A stretch of DNA of 64,000 nt from Daucus carota subsp. sativus (Eukaryota; Streptophyta; Magnoliopsida; Apiales; Apiaceae), in assembly GCF_001625215.2 (NCBI RefSeq), contig NC_030385.2, positions 42,061,598-42,125,597 on the forward strand, read 5' to 3'. The notes beneath the pieces are model-generated. The model was not told where the DNA came from, made no database searches, and was given only the letters and a program-made list of their open reading frames with translations. The translations under genes were made by a program, and so were the position numbers. Shown one piece after another: positions 22,466 through 35,257 of the stretch (position 1 is the stretch's first letter; the number at the start of each line of letters is the position of its first letter).

Positions 22466-23960
22466 TCAAGACACAGCCTGCTGACCAGGCTCTCGGATTT
22501 GAAGAGATGTTCTAGACAAACTAGCTTCGAGTTCATTCAACTCATCCAGGTCAAGCTCATCGTCATCATCATCAATATCAGAAATCACTTCTTCAGACTT
22601 CGTGGCTACACTTGAAGTGCTTGGTTGAGATGAAGATGCATTGTTTGGAGCCTGAAGAAAATAACATTGTACACATACGGTATTATGGTTCTATATCTTG
22701 ACAGCAAAGCACTTGCATAAATATACACGCGGCTTCCCTAATTTTTATAGTAATAAAATGGATAATTCAAAAAATTCAATATAAACACAATCAGGACTAG
22801 TTGACTTGCAAAGCTACAACCTGAGGAAGTATTGTAAATATTATTGAACAAGTTAAATAAGCATAGCATATTACAAAATTGATCTTGCATAACTAGTGGT
22901 TTAAAAGATTAATTTTACTAGAAGCTGCAACACTATTGTAATGGTAAAATTACCTGACAGCTTTTTAAGCACATGTTAAAATGTAACAAGTGCTTGCAGA
23001 AAGCAATGCGAAGAGATTATACATATGCATAATTGCATATATATAATTATGTAGTATGTTATTAATTATTATATAAAGGTAAAAAAGGTAACTAATGATA
23101 TACATAACTTCATACTGTGACATTGCACCACACGCAAAATGGCTTAAAACCTACAACAGTGAATTATATATATATTTCTGACAAATTTAAGTATTCTTAG
23201 TAAATCTAATTTTATGTTAGTATAAAAGATGTCATTGTCTTTGCCTGTCAGAATGATATTATTCTTTGTATATATAACAACGAGAAAGAGAGGATCATAT
23301 CTTATCCGTTAAGTTTGGTTCATTGGTCAGTCTTTTCTTTTTTGATTAAAATTACTTTTGAAGTGGAAGTAAGAAGCTATACTATAAATTCAGGCAAACT
23401 TTTAGAACTAGACCCAGAAGCCAAACAATCAAATTGCTGTGATTTCATTTATTTCTGGAAACACAACGCAACTAGGTAAAACAGTCTGCCACTAAAACCA
23501 ATTCACAAGCTTTTTAAAAATCAGGTGTATATGAAAAGTAACCCATAATGTAGCAAACAAGGATACCTTCTGTTCAGGAATATTAGGTTCTTCCCTTTCA
23601 AATTTCTCATATTCAGCAGCATCTTCATCATCCACAAACAAGCTAGCATGTGCAAGAAATAACTCACGACCACTGGATAAAAAATGACCATATAAACTTG
23701 TTAGACACTGAAACTATAAATAAAATACTAAAAAGTGGATTTGAAGGTCATTACCTCATACGGTCATTCTTTGCTCTCTCTGCTTGCTGTGCAGCCAATC
23801 CAGCTTCTTTTGCATCCACCTTTTTCTTTTTCCACTGAAAGAAGATCTCGGTAGTAATCGGAGTTGTGGTGGTTACTTTTGCACGCTGAAAGAATTTTTG
23901 GCCAATTCATAAAAAGTTAATAAGGTGAAAAAAAGAACAAAAGAGTAGCAACATATTACA

Positions 23961-23996
<36 letters not shown>

Positions 23997-26756
23997 CAAA
24001 ACAAAAAATATGATTCTAAGGTAGAGTACTATGATATACAAACTTCTTTTTAAATTTAACCCTTAAAACTTGAATTTGATTTTGAATTTGGTTCTACAGT
24101 AGAATAATGCTGGATAATTTTTGCTCTACTGTAGAATCATTTTATAATATTTTATAATTTTCATCGATTTCTGAAGGAAAAAAAATTATATAGTTTCATT
24201 TTTGATTCATTAATTGAAATTTATGATTATATTTTAATAAAAAAATAATAAATATATGTATTATGTGATTTTATATAATGGTGCACTATATACGAGGGTT
24301 CACTCTAAAGTCTATAGTGGAACCCTGAATATATACTGAAACTAGTACAGTGAAAGTTGGCATACGAATAAATCAGGAACTGATGCTGATGCCAGGCTAT
24401 AGTAATGCAGAGTATATATTAATGAAACTGGGTGTTCAGAGATGTAATAAGCTGATGACCTGATTTTCAATTTCATCCTCAATAGCAAGTTTATTAGACT
24501 CCTCCTCGAGAAGTGCCTTCATCTGAGACTTCAGCACATATCCTGGAGGAAGGGCATGTCTATACATACACTCTTTTCCCCCATTGGGGCAAGACCAGAA
24601 CCAACCATATTGTTTCTTTTCAACTGCATCCAGAAAATGCTTGCAAACCTGTAGGAGTACATGTAAGCTCACTATTCTTTAAAGTATATACTCATGAAAA
24701 TAGATATAGAGTGTACGATACATGTATACAAAAATGCGATTGTACACATGCGCACAGGAACAAAAATATTGCATGTTACTCTCTCTCTTTCAAATTACAT
24801 GTCCACTTGAAAAGAAAAAAAGTTTCAAATTAGTTGTCCACTTCAACCTTCAATATAGTGTACTTCATTATTTGTATTTTAAAGATCAATTTTAAGCCAC
24901 AAAATTCTAATTTATATTTCCAAGATCAACTACATTCCACATATTATATTTGGTCAATGCAATAAATATGACTATTAATGGAACTTTGTTACAAAAGTTA
25001 AATTTCTTACTATGCGTAATTTTTTAGAAAGTGGACAAGTAATTTGAAACGGAGTGAGTACATTTATGCTGAAAAATACATTTGACTATGAACTAATCAA
25101 CAAAGCAACAACTTCACTCCATCAAATTTTGACCAGCACTTCAAAGTAAATAAGACTATACACACTGACAGAGCAAAAAATACACTGTGGGGCTCAAATT
25201 AAAAAAAAAACATTCAGATACTCAACACAATTTATCATATATGAAACTTGGGAATGGATCAGTAGCACAAATAAAGACTCAGTATAACTAAACGTTTGTA
25301 GGTACATGTATATTTCAGCAGAAAATCAGCAAGTATGCATGAGTATGGTGAATTTTTTTTAACCAAATACAACAGAGTGTAATGTGCTGTATAATGAGAT
25401 TGCAATGGATTTATGGAAGTTGCATTTGTCAGGAAATTGTGAGATATATAAAAGGACCAGAAGCCGACTCCACCCAAGTAAATGTGATGATAAACTTCAT
25501 AAATGAACATGTTAGTTGCACGGTATTTAAAATCATACAATGTCAGTGGGTTTATTCTGGTTGTACTCTTTTCCTTTGGATTCAACAACTTTCTCGAGTT
25601 TCTCTTGATCCCATTCATCCATGGTGTCTAACACAATCAACACAAAATAAAATTCCATTGTTTGTTAATAGAGAATATAGATGAATTAATAGTAGGAATA
25701 AGCATGTTATATTAATTACCTTCATCGCGCTTGTCACTATATATGTCAATTTTCTCACCCTTCCGCTGTATATTTAAATCATGCGAAAATTTGCACTTGT
25801 AACCCTTTCCACACTGACCAGCTTTAAAAAACTCGCAGAGAATCGACTTTGGATCAACCCCTGTCAAAAACCATATATGAAACATCAAAACTTAGCCCAC
25901 TTATAAAATATTGAAGACCTAAAAATACATTGCCACGTCACAGCGACTTGAGAAACCACAGAAACATGAACAGAATCGCATCATAGTAAATTGCACACGG
26001 AAACATATCAAACAAGTTCATAATTAAATAAAAATATCAGAAAGGTTATATGCATTTGTCAGCAATCAAAAAGTTTTGCAACAAAGATTTGCCACCTAGG
26101 GAGGTAGTGATTGATTTCAACTTCTTTAATTGGTAGAAGAATGTAAAGTTCAGTCTTTTTGTATTGCTTCTTATTCTCTCGTCGTGTTCCATTTATCATT
26201 ATATTGTCTACATATTCTATATTTAACCAAACAATAAGCTTTTGCTTTCAGACCAGATCCCAATGTCAGTCAAAACTTTATTAATTAATCAATACACCCC
26301 CATCGAATCGAAAAACATAGAGAACAGAAATATACCAACTGGCACTTTCGGTTGAACAACAGCAATCTTGAACAAATCATTCAACTCCTTCTCTCTCGCC
26401 TTCTCCTCATCTTTCTTTTTCTGCACACCCAAAAGCCATCATAATCAATTCCCAACACAATGACACACACATATAAATTCAAACAAATTTAACACCTTTA
26501 TAGATAATCAAACAAATATAAGCACACACAAACACATACACGCAAAAATACAGAAAACTTTCAATAAAGATTGCACCTTTGCAGCGAGTTTAGAAGGATC
26601 AGGCTTGGGAATAGCAGAAGCTTCAATGGATTTAACATATTTTTGAACATTTTTGCTCTTATTCTTGTTCTTAAGCCCAAACGTCTTGTCTTCCACTGAT
26701 TTTTGCTTCTTCGCAATCTCTGTTTTCGATGCTTTGGGCGCTGCTTTCGGAGGCAT
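22466..26756 (-). CDS. CCCH zinc-finger protein, ZC3H15/DFRP1 type (DRG-family regulatory protein)
   Basis: Eight exons in frame, 368 aa: 26577-26756, 26336-26420, 25720-25860, 25539-25627, 24460-24648, 23755-23885, 23567-23672, 22466-22651. The N-terminus [11 protein letters not shown] with [20 protein letters not shown] is the family's hallmark. Exon 3 encodes the first CCCH finger ([14 protein letters not shown]). Exon 5 encodes the second ([28 protein letters not shown]), followed by [19 protein letters not shown]. Exons 6-7 give the DFRP segment ([15 protein letters not shown]). The C-terminus is acidic ([21 protein letters not shown]). In other eukaryotes the family binds and stabilises the translational GTPase DRG1. 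It matches plant C3H11/C3H21 from memory. All introns have GT-AG ends. Confidence 0.93.
23963..23991. repeat. (GT)n microsatellite in an intron of the CCCH gene
   Basis: About 14 uninterrupted GT units on the + strand, within the intron between the fifth and sixth coding exons. Confidence 0.9.
24779..25058. mobile_element. Stowaway-type MITE in an intron of the CCCH gene
   Basis: 280 bp with TA on both flanks (24777-24778, 25059-25060). Inverted termini: CTCTCTCTCTTTCAAATTAC on the left and GTAATTTGAAACGGAGTGAG on the right, with further internal matching (catgtccactt / aagtggacaagt). It lies wholly within the intron between coding exons 4 and 5. Confidence 0.82.
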
Positions 26757-27828
26757 TTTCGAACTTCGATTCGAGCTTAATTGACAAAAATCGAAGGGCA
26801 GAAAATTAGGGTTTAGTCAAGTGTGTTTCTACTGTGTGTATTGATTGTATCTATTTAATCTATAATTTGGGGGATATATGAGAGAGAGTGATGAGTTGTG
26901 TTGTATGTGGATTCATTGGTGGACGGGTTGGAGTAGGCCTGTTTTTTGTTGGTGGGCTTATTCGTTGTAATCATCCATTTCTCAGCCCAGCTCTGTGTAC
27001 TTTTTTTTTTTTTTGCTATTCCTGTATTTATCTTTTTTTTTACCTTCTCTCTATTTTACTATTTTATTTTGACCAACACAGATGCATTACTCAAAATATA
27101 TGGTTAGAATATTTCACATGAATTAATTTTATTTAATTTCATTTATAGAAATTTACTTTTATATCTAATCATTTATAAGTTAGCAATGGTTTTATTAACC
27201 TTATTTAATTTGTGTTCCCTAATTAAAGATATATCGTCCAGTTGGATATTCTTGTTCCGCGAGTAATTTTGAAAATATTCTTGAAAAGATTTATTTCAGT
27301 TGAAATTTCTCAAGTAAATTTTCGTAAAAAATCCAAAAAACTTATTCAAAATATTTTCCTAAAAAATTGTTTTACAATTTCTCTCTTACAAAGTTTTGAT
27401 AAGATTTGTGAAAACTATTTTTATAATTTTTTGATCTTAAATTATTTTGTTTTTGTTTCAATAGAAAAGTATGTTTAGAAAATATTTAAACATAAATTTT
27501 CTACAGAAAATAGATTACGCTAAAAATATATTTTAAAAAACTATTTATCGTAACAAAAAATCCATGAAATAGACGAAAGACCTTATATCACAAAAACAAA
27601 TAATACTTTTAAATTCAGTGCAAGTGCGTTTATATAAAATCCTGAGATTCGAAACAATAATTCAAAATACTAACAGATCGAATACTAAAGAATATGATGA
27701 TTCTGGCAAAAAAGAAGAAAAAAAGAATACGATGATTATTCAATTTGAATCCATTTCAGTAAATATTAAATTCACACGGATTACTCGAATCCCGTCCAAA
27801 CTCATACCCCCAAGCCCTAGTCCCTCCG
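26757..27828. other. Spacer between the CCCH gene and the TAF1 retrocopy
   Basis: The first ~100 bp should hold the promoter and leader of the minus-strand CCCH gene. The rest is AT-rich with poly-T runs (about 27000-27015) and no supportable gene. Confidence 0.4.
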
Positions 27829-27830
27829 AT

Positions 27831-27842
27831 CTCTATATATAC
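27831..27842 (+). promoter_or_regulatory. TATA-like box before the TAF1 retrocopy
   Basis: CTCTATATATAC lies about 40 bp before a CT-rich leader (about 27869-27925) that runs into the start codon at 28045. The arrangement resembles a plant core promoter. Whether it drives transcription cannot be judged from sequence. Confidence 0.4.
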
Positions 27843-28044
27843 CCTGTACGCTGTATATATATTCTCCACTTCTGTCCAATCTCTCTCTCGCTTCTCTCTC
27901 TCCCCCCTCCCTCTCTCTCTGAAATCTGAAACTTCTTGATTCTCCTCTAATCAATAAACACCCACCAATTCTTGAATTACTGTCTTGAAATTAGGTCACT
28001 TCATCGTAATTCTCACAAAATCAAGGCTTCTTAATTAAAAAAGC

Positions 28045-31000
28045 ATGGGGTTAGAGCAAGATAGTTGTAAAGAAGGTCTTGATGAAGAAGCTGAAGAGGG
28101 TAACCCTATTTTAGGATTCATGTTTGGAAATGTGGACAATGCTGGTCATCTCGATATCGATTATCTTGACAAGGAAGCAAAGGAGCATCTGGGTGCCTTG
28201 GCTCACAAGCATGCTTCCTTCACATATATATATTTGTCTGTAAAGAATTCTGATGATGCAACTGAACAAGATTACTGTGGCAAGACTGAATATGCTGTGG
28301 ACTACCAAGATATCGCGGAACGATACGAAAGACCTGAGGTGAATGACATGACAGAGGAGGACTTTTTATTGCCAGAAAGGGATTATATTTCTCATGATGG
28401 ATTAGTGCATGTTAAGGCCACAACTTCTGTGTTTGATGATGAGGATTACGATGAGGTCAAAACTGAGGCGGATGAAAACTATGCTCAAGAGTTAGTTGAT
28501 GATCAGAAGTTGACTCCACTTCCGGTCTTATACATAGAGGATGGAGCAGTAATTCTACGTTTTTCTGAGATTTTTGGTATCCACAGGTCGAAGAAGAAAT
28601 CCGAAAAGAGGGGTTGTAGGTATTCTGTTTCTAAAGATTGGTTCATGTCAATGGGTGCTGCTGATGTTGTTGAAGATGATGATGAGGAATTTCTCAGAGG
28701 ATTATGCCAAGGCTTTACTTGGAAGTGTCAGACACGTGTGAACGATGATATTTTACCCATTAAAGATGATGAATCAGATTTGGAAACATCAGGAGCTTCT
28801 GTAGTTGAAGAGAACTGGAGAGACACTTGTCTTGGTGATGAACCTATGAAAGAAGATATAGCAATTGATCCATTTTCAGAGAAGATTACACCTCTCTCCC
28901 CTGAATTTTACCTTCTTGAACAGCAGGACTGGGAAGATGGAATCGTTTGGGACAATTCCCCAAGTGACCGTTCTGCAGAGATTTTAGAGATCTCTGGTGC
29001 TTTAGTTGTTGAAAGTTTAGATTCTGATATTGAGGAGCAACACGATCATCAAGAGCTGCAGATTGAAACTGAGGAGACGACAGATGATGTAAGTTTCCAG
29101 CGTAGCTATCTTGTTTCCTTGGAGCCCTTTGGCTCTAGAAAAGTTTCGGGTTCAATTTCATCCGAAAGAGGAAACCATCCCCAACTTCTGAGGCTAGAGT
29201 CTAGGATTAAAACAGGTTTAGATAATAGAAAGAGTAGCAGCACTTTTGAAGAGGTAGGGCAGCATGATGCAATAAGGTCTTATAACAAGATTTCTCTGCT
29301 TAATAAAGACTTATTGGAAGGGTCTTGGTTAGACAATGTAATTTGGGAACCACCTCAATTAATGACAAAGGCAAAACTTATCCTTGATCTTCAGGATGAG
29401 CATATGCTTTTTGAGATTTTGAATGACAAGGACAGCAAGCATCTTAAGCACCACGCAGGGGCTATGATCATAACCCGCTGTGAGAAGTTCACTGGTGATT
29501 TGGTAGAGATGAATGGTTATTGAGTGTTCATGGGGGAGTTGATTAATATTTCTAATGACAAATTCTACTCAAATGGGAAATTTTCTCAGCAGCTAAAATC
29601 ACATTCTAAGAAGCGAACTGCTCATGGTGTCAAAGTTTTGCATTCAATACCTGGACTTAAGCTGCAGACAATGAAAGCAAAGCTAACCAATAAAGATATG
29701 GCCAATTTTCACCGACCAAAAGCTTTATGGTATCCACAGGACAATGAGGTGTTACTCAAAGAACAAGAAAAATTATGTAAGCAAGGTTCAATGAATATTA
29801 TACTGAAGAGCTTGGGTGGTAAAGGCATTAAACTTCATGTTTATGCCGAGGAGACCATTTCTTCTGTCAAGGCAAAAGCCTCCAGAAAGCTGGATTTCAA
29901 ACCATCGGAGGCAGTGAAGATATTTTATTGTGGAGTGGAACTTGATGACCATAAATCTCTTGCCCTGCAGAATGTTAGACCCAACTCTTTGTTTCATCTT
30001 GTTCGTACAAAAATACATATGTTGCCAAGGGCACAGAAGGTTCCTGGTGAGAACAAGTCACTGCGCCCCCCTGGAGCATTCAGGAGAAAAGCCGACCTAT
30101 CAGTAAGAGATGGCCGTGTTTTTCTAATGAAGTACTGTGAAGAAAGACCCCTACTATTAGGAAATGTTGGGATGGGTGCTAGACTATGCACTTACTATCA
30201 GAAATCATCCACGGGTGATCAAACTGAAAGTTCTGATTTAGGAAATCTTGTCACCCTTGATAAATCTCCTATTCTTGGAGATATAAAAGCTAGTTGCAGC
30301 CAATCATGTATAGAAACTAACATGTACAGGGCTCCCATTTTTCCTCATAAAGTATCATCAACCGACTTTCTACTGGTTCGATCTCCAAAGGGGAAGCTTT
30401 CCATAAGACGAATTGACAGAATTGATGTTGTTGGGCAACAGGAACCACATATGCGGGTAATGTCTCCTTCATCCAAGGATGTTCAGAGATATAGTATGAA
30501 CAGGTTATTGGTTTATCTGTATCGTGAATTTCTTGCTGCTGGAAAACGTGGTTTGCACCCTTCAATCAAAGTGAATGAGCTCTCCGCCCAATTTCCTGAT
30601 ATGAATAAAGCCTCTCTTCGCAAAAGGTTAAAGCATTGTGCTGACTTGCAGAAGCAATCGAATGGTCTGTTTTTGGTGATGAAACGCAATTTTTGCATTC
30701 CGCTGGAGGAGCAGCTGAGAAGGATGGTAACACCAGAAGATGTTTGTTCCTATGAAAGTATGCAAGCTGGCTTGTACAGGCTCCAACATTTAGGAATCAC
30801 ACAGCTGACATCTTTTAGAGGCCTTTCTTCAGCTATGAATCAGCTTCCAGTTGAAGCTATTGCTTTGGCAGCTGCATCTCATATTGAGAGAGAACTACAG
30901 AGAACTCCATGGAACTTGAGTAACAATTTCGTTGCTTGTACAAATCAGGACAGAGAAATTATAGAGCATCTGGAAATCACTGGTGTCGGTGATCCTTCTG

Positions 31001-32536
31001 GGCGGGGCCTAGGTTTTAGTTATGTTTGTACTGCTCCAAAGGCATGCAGGCAGCCTATGTCATTTCTGCAGCTTCAACAACAGAAGAGGAAGAAGTGTCA
31101 GGAAATTTGGGATAGACAAGTCAAAAGTCTTTCTGCTGTTGATGATGGAGAAAACGAGAGTGACACTGAAGCAAATTGTGATCTGGATTCTTTTGCCGGG
31201 GACCTGGAAAATCTGTTGGATGCAGAAGGCTTCAAAGATGGTAAGGGGGTAATTACAAGTCCAAGAATGATAATTCTGATGATGTTATGGGCCTTAAAAT
31301 GAAAAGGCATCCTTCCGAAGCTCAAGCAAAAGAGGAATTTGAAGACGAGGCTGCTGAAGCAGCAGAATCGTGTAAAATGCTTATGGACGTCGATGAGGAG
31401 AGAGTCAAGAAGACCAGTGCAGGTTTTAAACAACATACCCCTCATGTTCAGCCTCGAATAGTAGCAAAGGATAATTTTAATATTGATATGAAGCATGATG
31501 AAAGGTTTCCTGATAAAAAGAACTTCTCCATGAATCCGGAAAAGGTGAAAATATTCGGAGAAGGAATCAAGAATCTGAAGGAAAGGAAATCAGCAAGAGA
31601 TAGTTTTGTATGTGGAGCTTGCGGTCAGCTTGGTCACATGAGGACGAACAAGAATTGCCCTAAATACGGGAAAGAACCAGAAACCCAGCCTGAAAGCAGA
31701 GATACGGAAAAGGCATCAGGAGAACTTACTTATTCTTTGGATAAAGTAGCTGTTGCGCAGCAGAAACCTCTATCGAAAAAGAGCACACCAAAAAGCGTGG
31801 CAAAGAATTTAAAGGTCAAATGTAGCTCAACTGACAAGCTTCTGCATAAAGCAGCTCCAGCGACCTCCCCGATACGGTCCATACGGATAGCACAAGTAGA
31901 CCTATAGTTAAAGTCAAGAAAATAATTTTTGCCAACAAGACCAGACCCGAAGACACCCAGGTAGAACAGAACAAGCCATCAGTTGTGATAAAACCACCTG
32001 TGGTAATGGATAGAGAGCATTCATGTAAGAAGCTCACAATTAAACGACCAAGAGAACACATTGATAGTGATCGGATTCCAGGAAGGGAGCAAACTGCAAA
32101 GAGGCGTTCGTTTGAGTCAGTAAGACATGGTGCTGAACATGCCCCGCCTACAAAGCATCGTAGAGGCGGAGGGGGAGAGGTGGGCTTGGCAAATATCTTA
32201 GAGAACATTGTAGAGAATCTCAAGCAGAAAATAGAAATTTCATACCTGTTTCTAAAACCAGTACTGAGGAAGGAAGCCCCTGACTACCATAGAATTGTGA
32301 AGAGACCGATTGATCTTTGTACAATCAAGGAGAAAGCAAGAAACTTGGAATACAAGAGTCGCAGGGAATTTAGGCATGATGTGTGGCAAATCACGTACAA
32401 TGCTCACCTTTACAATGATAAGCGGAACCCTGGTATTCCACCACTTGCAGATCAGCTTCTGGAGCTTTGTGACCACTTATTGACTGAAAATGACGCAAGC
32501 TTGACGGATGCTGAAGCTAGCATTGAAAATGGTTAG
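28045..32536 (+). pseudogene. Intronless retrocopy of TFIID subunit TAF1 (HAF-type), broken but nearly full length
   Basis: Plant TAF1 genes have many introns. Here about 4.5 kb shows none, so this is most simply a reverse-transcribed mRNA copy. The domains are in parental order: acidic N-terminus with LLGFMFGNVD-like start (28045 on), the NFHRPKALWYP motif (about 29700), a ubiquitin-like domain (29800-30010), and the DUF3591/HAT-like core up to GVGDPSGRGLGFSY (31020). These are followed by the SFVCGACGQLGHMRTNKNCP zinc knuckle (31605-31660) and a bromodomain (about 32190-32480) retaining the HLYND loop. Breaks: an in-frame TGA at 29521-29523, a frame change near a G-run at about 31247, another near 31870, and an in-frame gap of very roughly 70-100 codons at 31040. 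The first 492 codons stay open. Confidence 0.9.
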
Positions 32537-34911
32537 GGTCATAAATGCGCAGTAAGATGAAAAGTTGAAGAATACAACAGAAGATAAAGAAATGCATTTC
32601 AGAACATACTGCAGTCTCGTTGGTGCTACAAGAACGTCAGGTTGTTTGATTGCATCTGATACAACCTACCAAGCAGGTAAGCTTTAGCTATGAAACTATG
32701 TCTGAGGTTCTGCAGTTGGCATTGTTCCAACTGCATAATTATGTATCGAGTTTGTATTAGATTTTTCAGTAAACTACTCTACATATACTGCCTAAGTAAC
32801 TGTGGCCTTTTAACTTCAGTAAGTAAACATGAGTTCCTCCTTCGCATGTCAGCATCAGCATTACATGAGTTATAGTTGTTTGACTGAGTTCAAAATTGTA
32901 ACGTATGATTTAACGTGACTTTTTAAAGTGATAAGCAGCGAGTTTAAAATATCTGTTTGGATAATTTTGACTTATTAATGACTTGTGGATATAAAAAATA
33001 ATAATAATAATAATAAAAGTGATTTAGGGTAATTTATGACTTATGAGTAATTTTTATAATTTATTTTTAAAAGATTAAGTCACTGCTCAAACCAACTTCT
33101 GGCTTTAAGTCAGTTTCCGGTTTCTGGCTTTTACATAAATATACATTTTTCGGCTTGAAATTGAAAACAGCTTTAAGTTCGGCTTTAAGCCGAGACATAC
33201 AGGCTCTTAGTTGATACATATGATAGAGACCTGTACTGTACATAACACTTTGCACGCAAACAGAATCTAGCAGTTTGTTGGATAGCTTTCTGCCATGGCC
33301 AACAATCAGGTAGAATCTGAAAAGTTAAACTACTGCTAGTAGTGCACCTCAATTCCACCTGCGAGCCAAGTGCAAAGGTAACATCGACTCAATTGGAAAT
33401 AACTGAGAGAAAACGCAGCTCCAAACACTAATCAGTTTCTTTGCAGCCTGGATAGGCTTGGCTGAATTTCAGGTAAGTCTCTAATATATTGCTAAAAGCA
33501 TACCTAAGAATGGTTTTCAGCTCTCTGGAAGTAAGAAACATTCATCTTAAGAGCAGTTGCCAAACTAGCATCATTGAAAGCATCACACAGTAAGCAAAAG
33601 CAAGGAATCAAGAGACATGCAGATTTTCTGATTTACTTCTTCTAGCACAGGTATCACAAGGCATTTTGGCACTAGGTGCCTCCAGTTCTTCAGCATAAGA
33701 AATATTTAATATATCAGCATCTCTATCATCGAAAGAACCTTGAAATTAAGCTGATATAAACCTAAACAGAGATACAGAGCCATATCATGGTAACATAATA
33801 AGTTTATACTTTCACGAAGACCAGCCCTACAACCTGAACAAGGTAACTAGAAGTATTAATTGATTTACACTATAGGAAAGAGTTCAGTAACAATAGAAGT
33901 ATTAATTGATTTACATAACAGGAACAGCAAATGGGTTATGCTAGTGGTCCAGAATTGAGGCCCTTTTCTAATGTGAAACACAAAATACCACAAGCCTAAC
34001 TTGGACTAGGAACAATGACTTACATTAGGTTCCTTCAGTCTCTCCATATTATTTTCATCGACAGAATTCTTAATAAAGATATAATGAGTCTGATAACGGA
34101 GACTTCCTTCAGAAAATTTCTTGCGTTATATAATTTTAATAGATAATACAAAAGTCTCACAGGTTAGTTATCTGAGTATAGGAATGGCTCTGGCACTATG
34201 TATATATTTATTCAGCCACATTTTCTGGTCTAAGTTATGGACTTCAAAAAAACTCAATTTTAAGGGTAAAAAAAAACTAAACAGAAAAATATAACCCATA
34301 ACATAGAATATTATACTAGCCCAACTTATGGACATTAAAATAAACTCAAACTTAAGGTGTTACTAAACTAAACACAACCCCTATATCATATAAATATCAA
34401 ACAGAATAGCCAAGTAACGTTTTTCTTGAAGACTAGTCCCTCTGACAGCAAGAAAAGCAGAGGTATCATCCGCGAAGAAAAAATCACCAGCATGATATAT
34501 TCTAGCACATCAAATATCTTTGTATTTATATTGGTTCATTCATTGCATATGATGTCATAATACAGCACAACCCTTGTTGATTATTTTCTAATATGTACAA
34601 CACCAACAGTTCAAATTAGAAGCTTCACATTTTGCCCAACGACGTAAACAACTAATCTTAAGATAAAGCATCTGACCTTTATTTCACACTGTGCGGATGA
34701 GGAAAAGGTTTGGTAATACCACAAGTATTACGGATGTCCATCCAATACGACTTCTTTCCATTACAAGTCACCATGTTACAAAGTGTCTAGAGACTAAGAA
34801 CTACACAAGGAAATTGTTGATCACTGCCAATTATTTTGCAGTAAAGAGCAAAACAAAATTTGCAAACGAGGAATATATCAAGTAAAACAAAGTAATTAAA
34901 TGTCAGTATAG
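32537..34911. other. Retrocopy 3' flank and spacer, no gene
   Basis: 32537-32880 probably derives from the parental 3' UTR. An A-rich stretch with (TAA)n at 32993-33018 might be a decayed poly(A) tail, but I see no clear flanking duplication. From 33050 to 34911 there is no supportable gene. 33830-33910 holds a short imperfect direct repeat (agaagtattaattgatttaca, twice). Confidence 0.45.
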
Positions 34912-35110
34912 TAGGCTAGTAGCCAAGTGGATATCACTATTCTCTTGGTTAAGGAGACCAAGGTTCGAGGGAGTGTGAGTGTGAGTATTCATATTTCTGC
35001 ATCCCACAAATACAAAACACATACACAAGCTTAGAAATAGAACTTCTATATCTAATCCATAAGTATATATTATTGAATTGTTGTAACAAATAATTAGATT
35101 AGAAGACCGC
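34912..35110 (+). mobile_element. tRNA-derived SINE fragment
   Basis: A good polymerase III A box (TAGCCAAGTGG, 34920-34930) is followed 31 bases later by a B box (GGTTCGAGG, 34962-34970). This is the arrangement of the 5' tRNA-like head of plant SINEs. The rest does not fold as a tRNA: there is no matching acceptor stem and no CCA-proximal pairing. The right end is approximate; no clear poly(A/T) tail or target duplication is seen. Confidence 0.5.
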
Positions 35111-35257
35111 AAGAACGCATTTCAGCAAATATATAAACAACATTGCATTGCATTTCATTGAACAAAACAAGTAGTTATACAAACAATTATACCCTCAAAC
35201 TAAAATCCATTTTAACATACACTTACAATTCACTTATCCGAATGCCACTCATCCCAC

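Noticed and set aside
34912-34990. tRNA gene
   Set aside because: A and B boxes are present, but no acceptor stem or anticodon arm pairs convincingly; better explained as a SINE head.
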